Shown here one piece after another: positions 34,110 through 46,700 of a stretch of DNA of 60,000 nt (within the stretch, counting starts at the first letter, position 1; every line of letters begins with the position of its first letter). The stretch is from Antedon mediterranea (lineage: Eukaryota; Echinodermata; Crinoidea; Comatulida; Antedonidae), in assembly GCF_964355755.1 (NCBI RefSeq), contig NC_092674.1:20798001-20858000 (forward strand), written 5' to 3'. Below the pieces are notes generated by a model. The model made no database searches. It was not told the DNA's origin and saw only the letters and a list, made by a program, of their open reading frames with translations. The translations under genes and the position numbers were made by a program.

Positions 34110-34919
34110 TAATGTACAACCAATTTACAGTATTAATACTATTTTTTTTTTTAAATATTGGTCTATTGTTTTTATTTATTTACAATTTTTAAACTATTAA
34201 ATATTGTATGTACAGTATAACATTGAGGAATGGCAAATTCTGCTATGACTTTAAATGTACATGTACTGCATATAAACACATTGTTAGGTAGTAGTAGAGT
34301 AATTGTGGGTTTCAACTATTACATTTTCGCGAAGCTTTCACATTCCATTTTTATTTTACCTTTCTTTTAAAATGTTCAATAAATGGAAGATTAAATTAAA
34401 CTTTTTAATATTTATTATTAATATTTTTCCATTTTCAGTGCACTTTTGTCAAAATAAATTATAAATACAAAGTTCAGCAAAATACAATAATAGTTGAATA
34501 TGTCTAATATTAGAAATATTTAAATATCGGTCAATTTTCAATACTTTGGTTGCTTCAGTTAAAAGTACGAGAGGATATTATTTGTTAAAATACTAAAATA
34601 TTTGCTTTTATTTAAATTTGTTCACTTTCAACCAACCTCTTCTGTAAGTTTTTAATATTTACAAAGTAAAAGTTATGTATGAGTCATGAAGACCTGAAGA
34701 TAGCAAAATTTCTGATTCTGAAGTTACATTTTTAGGTATTTGTGTCTAATATTTGTATTTTATTTTGACTGCAACATTACAGCTTTGTGATGTACTGTTA
34801 TCAACATTTCTACTCACCTCGATACAATATATTTTGTTGTTTCCCTCGTTTGTTTTTTTTTATTTCTTGTTTCTTTTGTTGTCAAATCCCATATTTCCAT
34901 TTCATTTTTTCAAATTATA

Positions 34920-36110
34920 CATCATTTTTTATTCTTTTCGGTAATGTCCATATTTTAGGTAGGCTTCTGAAATCTTGTAGCATATAATTCAGAGTACATG
35001 GACAATGTTTCTTTTTCACCTTTTATATATTTTGCTTGCTGACGTCCATATTTTTTCAAAATTTATTGCAGGTTTTACTTCAATTTCTACAGTTTTGTGG
35101 AATATATTTTTACTGATGATTGTACACAAATTCAGTTTATATTTCAGTATTTCATTAATACAACCACCTGATATTTAACTACAAAGCATTTTTATACTTA
35201 GACTTGTACACAATCAATATTGTTGTTAAGCTGCCTTTCATTATGGACACTTGCTTTTTTCTTTCATCGTTTATTTACTGTAATTTGCTTGCTTGAAGTA
35301 TATATTTCAGTATATTTTTACACAAACACTGTAACCACCTACAAAGTTTGTTATGGTTAGTTTGCATCGCTGTTTGTCATAGAAAATATGATCTACAGTA
35401 GGTTTAAGAGTCTTTCATCCAACAATCATAGACTCTATATTATTTTTACTTTTATTTCAATCTTTATCATGTTTTTGAAATTGCTTGCTTACATCCAATT
35501 ATTGATTGCCGGTTTTACAGTGTTGTATATGCAATATTTTTTTTTTTATGCATTGATTTATGAAACATTTTACAAGTAACTCATGATTGTAAACAAATTA
35601 TTACATTATACAACCACCTGTAGCTACCCACATTCGTAAACAATTGGTATTGTTGCTCAGCAGTCATACATTATATGGATACTATTCCATTTCCTTTATC
35701 TGTTTTAAAAATATAATTTGCTTCCTCTCTTGACGTCCATGTTCTCAAAATCTAATGAAGGTTTTACAGTGTTGTATACTCATTCGTCTTTCTTTTCTCG
35801 ACATTGATTTGTGAAATATTTTACCAACCTACTCATGATTGTAAACAAATTAAGTTTACCAAAATAAACATATGGTACAGTATTTCAGTATTCATTTAAT
35901 ACTTGAATCAACTGTAAAATGCAACCAACTACAACGTTTGCAATGGTTAGTTGCTAGTACACAGTTGGTATTGTTGATTAGTAATCATTTGTAATCAAGG
36001 GTCATTTGAAAGTCTTTCCACCAGAAATCATAGGCTCAGTATTATTTTTACTTTTTCTGAGGAAAAAGTAAAAATTTGCTCGCTGACATCCAATCAATTT
36101 TTTAAAGAAC
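34920..36110. repeat. degenerate long-period tandem repeat
   Basis: The series (C)TTGCTTGCTGACGTCCAT, GGTTTTACAGTGTTGTAT, CTCATGATTGTAAACAAATT and ACAACCACCT recurs in order near 35040, 35490, 35730 and, partly, 36080, at 240-450-bp spacing. A 12-bp stem TTTTTACTTTTT / AAAAAGTAAAAA sits at about 36049-36073. No gene seen. Confidence 0.55.
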
Positions 36111-37761
36111 AACCGAAACGTTGAGACATTCTTAACCATATTTTATTTCCTTTTGGAAACACATTTTGTACAAACTAACTTTTCTACCATTTGTATTGTT
36201 TAACCGTTCATAGGAGAAATATGGTTTCTCATCCAGCAATATTTACAAATTTTACATTTGCATGGGATTAATTTTAATCACATTTTGATGACCTAAGTTG
36301 TTCATCATAAGCCAGTCACCACAAAGAGTGTTTATCATTTTTTGGTTATTTAAAAAAAATGTCTCTTTCTGTCATTGTTCAACAACCTATCCGTCCGGGT
36401 GTGCTTCATTCATTTCCATTTCAATATTTCTTTTTTCTACATCACATCTTTAACGCAGAAAGTTATTCTATCCGAGATATGGCAATCAAATGTGATAAAC
36501 ATAGTGAATGTTACTGTAAAACTAGAAAATCAATTTGACTATTTTTAATTAATCGGAATACTTGCACATCGCACTGGAATATATACTTTGTAAAAGAAGC
36601 AGATGTCTTAAATATTCATTAGACATGAGCTTAGTATTTCGAGAGTAAAATTAAAACCACATTTTCAAAAACTTCAAATGTCTAGTATTCTCGATAGCAG
36701 ATCTAATTTACTTTTGTTTTGTTAGCTTTTATTACTTTCTAAAAATTCTATTACGCTCCGCATTCGGCATACCTTTTGTTTCTAGTTTTACAGTACTGCG
36801 ATGTATTTGATTAATGTTTCAAATAATTGATAGAATAAATAAAGAATTATTGTACAATTTATAACATACAAAGGAGTTTTTTTTTAATGTTCAATTCTAA
36901 TTGTTGATGGATTCAGGTTACACACTAGATTTTTATACATTTTTCTATTACATATTAGACGATTACACAATAAAAGAAATTTGAATAAAACGGATAGTTG
37001 CTAACAAACATTCTTAACTTGTTAAGCCAATCAGAAAGATTATTTACAAAATATGAGATTGACAGATTAAAAATGGTTTTAAATGAATGTACTGTAGTTG
37101 TACAGTGATTTTTCTTCAAAATGGTTTGTTTTTTGTTGAGCCATGTAAAAATAAACAAAAATGGATGACCTAATAACAAGTTTTCATGGCAATTAAAAAG
37201 AGAATTTTTATATAAAATAACATTTTGCATAAATAAATTGATTTTACAATAGACAATTATCCGCATGTACTTTTAATGTTTCGTTTATAATTATTCAACA
37301 ATGTTTTGTTTGTGCAAAATAATCTTGCTTGTAAGCAAGTTGTAAAGTAAAAGTAGGTTTTGTTAAGCAAAACAAAAATGAATCCCTTTTAAAAACATTT
37401 CATGTATATTATTACCTCACATATTTACTAGTACAATTTATTTACAAAAAAATAAAAATGGTTTGCTAAGAATACTAAAACAATAACATGTTGATAGCAT
37501 TAAAAAGTTAATGTATGCAGACATTTACAAAGTTTTACAAAAAAGAAGTTTATCTCATAGATAATGTTTGAAGATTGTATTTTCGCTCAGTTAATTTGTT
37601 TCTCCATTCTCATCGACATCAGTGACTTTGAACTTTGACCTCATTTGTTTGCTTCTTTTAATGATAAAATCACTGTTAAAACACAATTTAAGGTAATTTG
37701 TTCATTCAACATGCTAACACAGTAGCATTGTATTATTTTTCATGTTTCCAAGTGCAATTAT
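36111..37761. other. AT-rich DNA including the RBMX-like 3' untranslated region
   Basis: The interval lies downstream of the RBMX-like stop codon. A minus-strand AATAAA at 37437-37442 could be the polyadenylation signal. Open frames here lack any recognisable protein character. Confidence 0.45.
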
Positions 37762-40700
37762 TTAATAACGTTCATAGCCCCGTGTAGCTTGTGGGGCTCT
37801 CCTAGGGACGCCACGTGATGCTTCAGCACCAGCGGCGAATGGGTCGCGAGATCCATAATCCATGCGAGGGCGCTCTGCACGGGCTTCAGCGTACGCATCG
37901 CGAGGTGCAGTATAACTGGCGTTTGGTCTTCCACGTGCTTGGGTACCTGGTTATAGAAATTACATGGGGAAAAAATAAAATTATATTGAACAAACTCTTG
38001 TTAACTGGTTGGATTAGAAGTTGTTATCCTTTCCATTAATGTGGATAGTGGAAACAGCTATTTGATGGAATATTATTCGCAACAAGATTTTCCTTAAAAA
38101 AACAGTTGCCGCTTCTTATACAAGAAGTATTGTGGTAACGATTTCGACATTAAATTACATTTTTATAGTTAATGAACAAAGTACTGCAGAAAAACTGACG
38201 AATATTGTACAGTATTTTTGCGACTTGTGGCTGTGATCATGCAATCATTATTACATACCGATCTCATATGTAAATGGCTGATAATCAACCTTTACAACAA
38301 ATAAGATAGTTATAAACAATATGAACAATATAATTTTTGTTAGTGTATGGTGAAAACATGTTGGGAACTGTCGGACACTGTATACATTTTTTTTTAAATT
38401 TAATGCGTTTTAGTTCATCTATTATTTATTAAATTCATCATGTCATGTAAAAGTTTCATGTTTTTTTATTTATATTTTATAATCTCACAATGCACTTTGT
38501 ATTAACTGTATACAAACTGAATAGTAAAATCCCACCAATTTATGTTAAAAATGTATTCAAATTGATTTTTCTAATGCAGAGCTTTAACAAGTTGAACAAA
38601 TATGCTAGACCATGGTTTAGTTGAACTTCTTACAATAAGTTCTAGCACAGAATCTATTTTACTAGACATATTTTCATAAAGTACTGCTCGAGTTTAAGGG
38701 ATGTATTTTATTGTATACAACAATTTTCTATTTCATACTTTTCAGAGAAAAAAAAAATAGATATTACAATTGTTAAAGAATTGTCTTAGTAGTGTAAATC
38801 ATAGTTTGGTACATTTATATATAAATTTTTATTAATTTTTTTTTTGCGTGTGTAACATTTTTTTGCATTAAAAAATGCTTTGAAAATTCTTTGTTTTTTT
38901 TGTCCGATATTCATATTTTAAAAAGAAAAATTTACCGTATTCCTTTGACGTAGCTGCTTCGGCGTATGGATCCATGTAAGCTGGCCGGGCTGGGCGTGCT
39001 GGTGCTGGACGCGATTCTGTAATAAAGATTTCAATTATACTAACATCCTTTTGCCAAATATATTAATAGCAATGCTTAAATAATTGAGAGTAGTAAACAC
39101 ACTTAAAATATAAAAGGATGCAATTGTAGATTAATAACGTATTGTAAGCATATTTTGAAATCTGTGAATTATTATAGTGTTAATGTTACAGTCAGCAATT
39201 GCCACCTTGACCTTTGTGGACAATGTGATGATATGGGTTAGTAGTATGAACAATTATCTATCTATTGAACTGTGAAAACAATACAATTGTGTGAGGTGAA
39301 AGCCAGTTACTAGTGTTAGTTACTAAGGACAATCAAGAAACATCATTATGGAACTTTTGCACTTCTTATTATTTGTGCCTATTGTTTTCATTGCTTCATA
39401 TCCTCAACAGAAGGCGTTTGAATAAAAGGAATTGTTCCTTTTGTTGTTGAAACACAATGCAAAGAATCTTAGGCTGATTTTGTCTCAAAGATCAGCAATA
39501 AAATAAGCAATATTTTGGTACCAATGTCCTTTAATATAAACATTCAAGTATTTGTTCATGAAATTGTATGCATTTTAACTTTTTATATGAATTCTTTTGT
39601 ATCTTTATGTTTGAAATGTTGTTTGTATATTTTGTATTGTTTTTGGGAGGTCAGCTGTACTGCTGTAGTACAGCTGATAGAGCTACTCTTGTAAAACAAA
39701 GTTGGATAAATAATGTAACATATTATTAATTACTATTAGCACATCAAATTAATGAATATGTCAACTTTACTTTTCAGTCTTTTCATACTGTTATGGTATA
39801 CAACAATGTAGAAATGATAAACAATTTTGTCTTTCCAAAATGAACTTTCAATTTGATTTATGTTACCTGCAGGGTATTCACGGTTATACGTTGATGCATT
39901 TCTGTCATACTCTTCATATCCAGCAGCGGCAGTACCGTATCCTCGTGCTGCAACTTGGGGTTCACGTCGGGCAGGATACGCTGCTCTTTCTGGAACTGCC
40001 TCATTGTATCCTGGACGTGAAGCATATGGGTCCCTAAAATTATGAAAAAAAATATATTTAACAGCAAGATAGAAAGCAAACAGTGATAAACTGGAAATTA
40101 ATTTACTCATAACAGCATAGATGAAGAAATCTGAGAATTGAGAAAGACACAACCCAACCTACATTCCAAATAAAAATCTTTGCTTATTATGATACATTCG
40201 CAGTATGATTAAAATCTGATTCCATGGTGACTCTTTAATATGATATGGTATGGCAGAACAGATTAAATCGATAACCTGCCACATCGTATGTTAAAAGATA
40301 TTAATTTGGGATCTTCAAAGATCATAAAGAACATAAATTTTTAAGTCATAGGAGTTATTGTTAAAAGTGCAATAAATTTGTTAATGGAAAGCTCATTTAA
40401 AAGAGTTATTTATTTAAACAAAAACAAACAAAAGACAGCTGCCATAGATCTTGGTTTTAACTTTAAATAAAATATGTACCTTTCACGTGGCGGATAATCA
40501 CGGTGTGCTTCCCTAGCAACCGGATAACTTCTGGCTACTGCAGGCTCTCGTGGCCTATCACGAGTGGCTGCAACATCAGCTCGAGCATCTCCGTAATCAT
40601 ACCTAGGTGGAGCACGGCCTATAATAAAAACATCAAAACATTAACTTTATTTATTGAAAAAAAATTAAATTATCTTTATTACTCAATTGTTTTTTCAACT

Positions 40701-43700
40701 TGGATGTTCTAAATTTAAATTGTGTAAATTTCTTAGTCTATTATGCAATGTATTCTTTGCATTCGTATCAGTATTTTAAATTCCTCTTACACCCTTAAAA
40801 CACTAACCTAAAACTGAATCTCGAGGAGGTGCTGGATCTCGTACGAGAGGCTCACGAGCTGGAGGTTCAGCCCGACTTTCTCCATACTCTCTGGCAGAAG
40901 GGCGTCCTATGCAAAAAGAGTATTCATAAATATTAAAATAGCAAAAACACTAAGAGTATACCCAGATTCACACATTTATATGTTGTCACATGGGTTGTAT
41001 GGCAACACAATGGAACTAATAAGGAGCTTTTGTTTTCACAATGCGCCATGCAGCTGTCAGTGTAAAAAATGTCCTGACTTTTGTACTCGATTGCTGCATA
41101 GGCTTGCTGCATCATGGAAACAAAAGCTCTTTAATAATAGGGGTGTGAACTCATAGAAAATGTGTATATACAGGCCTCGCAGAATCATGGATTTTTTTTT
41201 CCCCCAAGGCAAACTACTGTTGTACTCTATAACCGATGCAAAAACTTGTTGTAATTTTACTTTTTATTTTACCCTTTTTAATTTTTAGTTATAGTAATAA
41301 AGGACAACTGATTCTGCGAGCTCAGTGTTGATAAATCTCTATTTTATTTCATGTGATTTGCAATACTATAATAAAATGGATTAAAAATCACTGAAACGAC
41401 TGGAAACTGACACTCCTGTAACAACCTAAAAACATTTTACAACTACAGTACAACTCTGTGTTTTTGTCACAACATGCCTTGCATGTATTCAACAAATTCA
41501 GTTTTTTATCCTGCCAAAATGTAATGTACATTTCTCACCATATAAATGTTTAGCAGGCCTTTCTGCAAGATATTCAGGAGCTCTGCTGTGTGTTCCTAAA
41601 AAAGCCAATTAATTTGATAATTATCAGGGAACATGTTCGTTTTTGATTGGCCAATAATTGCCAATCATTCTCAAACCGTTTGCATTATCTTGTCTGCTCT
41701 ACAGTACTGCATTTACATAGGAATAAGATTTTTTAAAGTTGTCAAATTGAAAGTGGCATCTAAATGACTCAGAAATGATGTGATTAGGACAAATTATAAA
41801 TAACTGATTAACAACAAATGACATTGTAATGGATAGGGTATTGCTTTCGTCTGCTCCTGTTCTGTAGGTAAATGTACAACATTAACTACACTGGACATTA
41901 ATAATCATGCATTAGAAGAGAACATTTGCCCCTACCATAGCCATTTTCCTCTTGACCGTATCCACCTCTTGCTGGTGGGTAATCATCTACAGCTTGAGCT
42001 GGGTAGGATTCTAAATAAACCAATAACATAAATCACAGTTTGATAACATTTTTTTTTTCATTTTTTTTAAGTTGCAAAATTAAATAGAAACAAAAAATTA
42101 AATAGGAAAAAATGTATTACAAAACAAATTTACCTGGTCTGCTTCGCTTTACTGGCGGGCCATAATCTTCTTCTTCATAGTGATGAGGAGTAGATAAAAG
42201 ACCTGCAAAAAAATAACCAGTTTTATAACTACTTCTTTCCCATTTGATTGGTTTATTTTGTTTCACACTACTTGCAAGTTTGTTCCTTCCACGGCGCTAT
42301 AGGATGTTTGCAATGTCACAACGTCGGTTGTTTTTCTTTTCTCGTGACAGATTATTTAGAGTGTTAGGTTCATATAATTGTGGGTTAATTTTCTAGAAAT
42401 TCCTTAAAAAGAAAATAATTATGTTTGTGCATTATGCAATTTTAACCTGTTGGAAAAAAATTATAACATGGTTAACTCATTTTCTTCAGTATTTTTACAA
42501 AGTATAGATTTTTAAATAATTTATGTCAATAAAGGTATACATGAATGCTTACCTCTTTCTCCTCCTCCTCCTCCTAGTCGTTGAGCTGGTTGATAACTTT
42601 CTTCATATTCACCACCTCGTCCTCCCATTTCATGTTCAAGATGGAGAAGACTTCTTGGACCATTAGCTCGTGATGGTCCACCTCTTCCTCGCATCATCAT
42701 TGGTCGTCCATTGCCTAAAAGACCTCCTCTGCCTCTTGGGCCACCTCGTCCACCTGGTCCACCTCTACCACCTGGCCCGCTTCTACCACCACGCGGGGGT
42801 GGTCCACCACGGGAGCCAAAACCACCGCGTGACAATGGCCCACCTCGAGATGGAGCTCCACGCGAGGGTCCACTATAAGGTGGTCCACCTCTATGTGGGC
42901 CACTCATGCCCCGTCTCATCAGTGGGGGAGCACCTCTACCACCACTAGTGAAAACAAAATATGTCTTGTATTTCAACAATTTACAATTTAATTCCAAAAA
43001 AATAATTACTAATGTTTTGTGTGGAATTAAAATTGGATTTAAAATTTTAAATTCAAATATAGATTGTAAAGAACCTCGTTCTACAACAGTTAGAAATCAA
43101 ATTTAGTGATTGATAATGAAAATGAATTCAATTTCCCTAGAGATACTGTAAACCCTAACAAATTCCTTGTCAGTTTTCTTAGGTAAAAATACAAAATAGT
43201 ACTGTACTTTAGAATTTGATATTAAATACTTACAATCCACCTCTTGGTCCCCCTCTGCCCATTGGTCCACCACGTTGTCCCCTTCCTCTACCTCTGCTAG
43301 TATTATCGAGAGAATGAAGTGCTTTCAATGCACTGTCAACTTTTAATGGCTTTCCATCTAAAACCTGAAAAGTATGAAATTTTAATAGTGAATAAACAAA
43401 GAATCAGTAACTACTGTATGGCTCTTAAAAAGAAGACTGACATTTGCAGGAGACTGTCTTCGCGCAATAACGACAAAATTATTTCCGATGTTCTGCTGTG
43501 GCACCCAAAACATGGGCTTGCAAAACAAGGAAGACCAACACTTACATACATCGATGTACTAGAGACAGATACGTATAAATAAAACATGGCAATTAAATAA
43601 CATACGCAAAATTGTTTTTATAACTCATGTGTCTATCTTATTTGTGTTGTGTTCGGGTAGAGGCTATAAAATCAGGTAGGAATATAAAATATCCTCCCTT

Positions 43701-46700
43701 TTTACCAAGACAAAATGGATGAAATGATAAAGAAGAATGAAAAAGTTAGAAAATTTGATATTTAGAATGATAGCATGGAATGATATATTTAATGAAAACC
43801 GTAAGGTTAGAGTCCATACACTGTGTGAAAGTCCAATTATGCTGTTTGGCTCTGTGTGTATGTGAGACGCTTCATACCCGATGTCATCATATTATTATAT
43901 ACCTATATATATATATATAACTATATACAATTTGTATTTGCAAGATAAAAATATTATGTCTTTTAAATGTCATTGTCATCTGTGTAATTCTTTTATTTTG
44001 CTTCTTATGAGTCACTGTCCGAAGATTCATTGTCTTGGATGACTGGAGTGTATTTCCACATCTCTTGAACTTCACGCGGCAGAGGTTTTGACTGTGGAGT
44101 TTTTAGAGAAATGCTGCTGATAACAATATCCCCTGTCACCATCAAACGATGAAATACATCACTCATGTTCTCGACTCGTGACGTTTTCCTTGCATGTTTT
44201 CGTCGATAGACTTTATTGTCTTTGTTCCTTGCTTCTTGAGCCTCTTCGCTTATCATACCTATCGGTAATCTGGGGCGGATCCAGAAAATTTTGAGAGGGG
44301 GGGTCCGCCGATAAAAAGGGCACATCAGATATTGAGTATTTGAGCCACAGCCCCCCCATGGTGGGGGTTGTGGCGAAGCGAATTTTGTTACAGGACACAC
44401 TTAGATGGCCGGAAATGGCACTCTCGCACGCAAAATCCATGATAAATGGCACCTTTCTAGTTCGCCGGAAATGACACTTTATTAGCAGGGATAACGATGC
44501 AAAATTAAAAGTTGTTATTTTTCAACCAATTTAAACATTATCTGTTGGTATTTTGTTTCAATATTCCAATAAAGAAAGAATTACGAAAATCTGACTTGTA
44601 GTTTTCGAAATATAGGGTCTAAAACATTGCCGAAAATGATCGTTTTTAGCCACGAACGTTGTAAACAAATTGCGCCATTTTTCGCTAAAATAATTACATA
44701 TAATTACGTTTTATAGTAATTTCTTTTATATATCAACATTGGAAATATCAATAAAATATGTTATTAAATGTTTATAAAATATATAGAGTTGTTTATTTAA
44801 CGGAATTCGTACAAATTCATTGCTCTAAATTTGTGTAGAGTACCGTTCAGTACAGAGAGATCACGTGACTTCTTGGTACACGCGCGCGAGAGAAAACATT
44901 CCGCTGTGGGTGATTCGCGTCCACCAATCCAAAATAGCCAGAATCCAAAATCTTTCAACCGTGAGCTCTGCCAATCGCGGGAAAGCTCAGCTTTGATTGG
45001 CTTACGATGACATCATATCACAAAATGGTGGTTTTGTAGTTGAGCCTCACGTAATTTTCACAAATATTGTTTCAAAAATGAAATAAATGAACCTTCTTTA
45101 TGGTATGTGTGATTTTTCTTTAAAATATTTGAATAATAAAGGCTTCATGTCGAGAAAAAAACATTTTTTTGGCACTTATAATAAATATTTCTCAGAGAAA
45201 AAAGCACATGGCTTGTAGAACTATATTATCTTGGCGTAGGAAGACAAACAAATCCCAGGTCATGAGAGGCTCAACTATAAAAACAAGGTTGAATAGTATA
45301 GAAGTGTAAGGACCGTTCGATGATTTTTGAGTAAACAATCTACCGTGTATCATGGTCGTACGCGGTAGATAGTACGATATTTTAACTACATTTTTTACAT
45401 GTTTGGTTGGATGTAATGGAAATAAAAAATAGTTGATCTGATGGAATGATATGTAAATAAACAAATACTCAAAAGAATTATGTTTACAGTTCAATTATTT
45501 TCAGAATAATAATACATAAAAATGTGTTTACCAATGGACAAATATCGCGTCAATGACAGAGCGCGCATGGTAACGTACGCGGAGTTGAATCGTAAAAAGT
45601 TTACATGCGCCCTCTGTAGTATGCGAAACGATCTATTTTTAGAAGTTTAAGTAGAGATCATCACGCATCACCACCTCTCACAATGCTCTTTGATCGGCCG
45701 CCGTAACTTAACATCGCGCTCATTGTGATAAATTTCTGTTTTTATTTTTGGGGTTAGTGTAGCTTACTCTGTGCATACTACTGTAATATACACACAAATA
45801 TGTCACACGAATAAAATATTGAACCTCTAAAAAAAGGGCACCCTTAAAATTTAGGGGGGGTCTGGACCCCGTGGACCCCCCCTCTGGATCCGCCCCAGGT
45901 AATACAGAACTCGAAATGATTGATGAACCATGAACTAGGAGAACATGTACACTCACTGGCATTTTATACCATGGATAGAGTTGTAATATAACTCTGCTGT
46001 TTTTCGGCAGTATTCACCAAATTGTAAAGGGTCTAAACACGATTTGCATGATATTGCTACTAAAATAATATGGATTCTGTGTACTAGGTTTACATCCAAC
46101 CCGCAAATTTCAGCGAAAGTCTCCTTTTCCTGGAAAGCTCTGCGAGCTGTGTTGCCATCGTTTGAATTTCCTGAACCTTGTTTAGGTTCATCTACTTTCA
46201 GTCCCATCTCTTCTTTAAACCGATCGTGTATTTTTTTCTTCATATCGGCATCGATAGCTTTTTCACTATTATCAGACGAAATACGCCACTTTTTTACTGG
46301 CATTCTGTACCCAATATGAATTAGCATTTCGAAGCACCTAATCCATTTGTGTAGTGGCGAGAGCCCATAGCTGTAGGCTTCTTCACTTGACGATGGGAGT
46401 TTATCCAAATCATTAAACTGTTTTGGAGTAGCTCCACATATATAACATCGCATTGATGACTTGGTTTCAGTCAAAGCATTCACAACCTTTTGGTCAACCA
46501 TGGTGAATTGTAAATTGTAGTGTATTTGGATGTTGTCTTTTCTGTTTTCATTTGCAGCCAGTTCATAGTTAATATCCAATAATATTTTCGTTGGTTGCAG
46601 CTTTTTTATCTCATCTTGAACATACTCATTCTCTTCCTGTGAGAGTTGAGTCGTTTCTTTCTTGAATTGCAGGTGTATAGGTCGGCAAAATCGCGAGGAA

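Noticed and set aside
36955-37266. 103-codon minus-strand frame downstream of the RBMX-like gene
   Set aside because: AT-rich composition with Phe/Asn/Lys bias, no motif, and probably 3' UTR or beyond.
39840-42948. Forward-strand frames over RBMX-like exons
   Set aside because: Complement shadows of exons whose phases and splice sites all agree on the minus strand.
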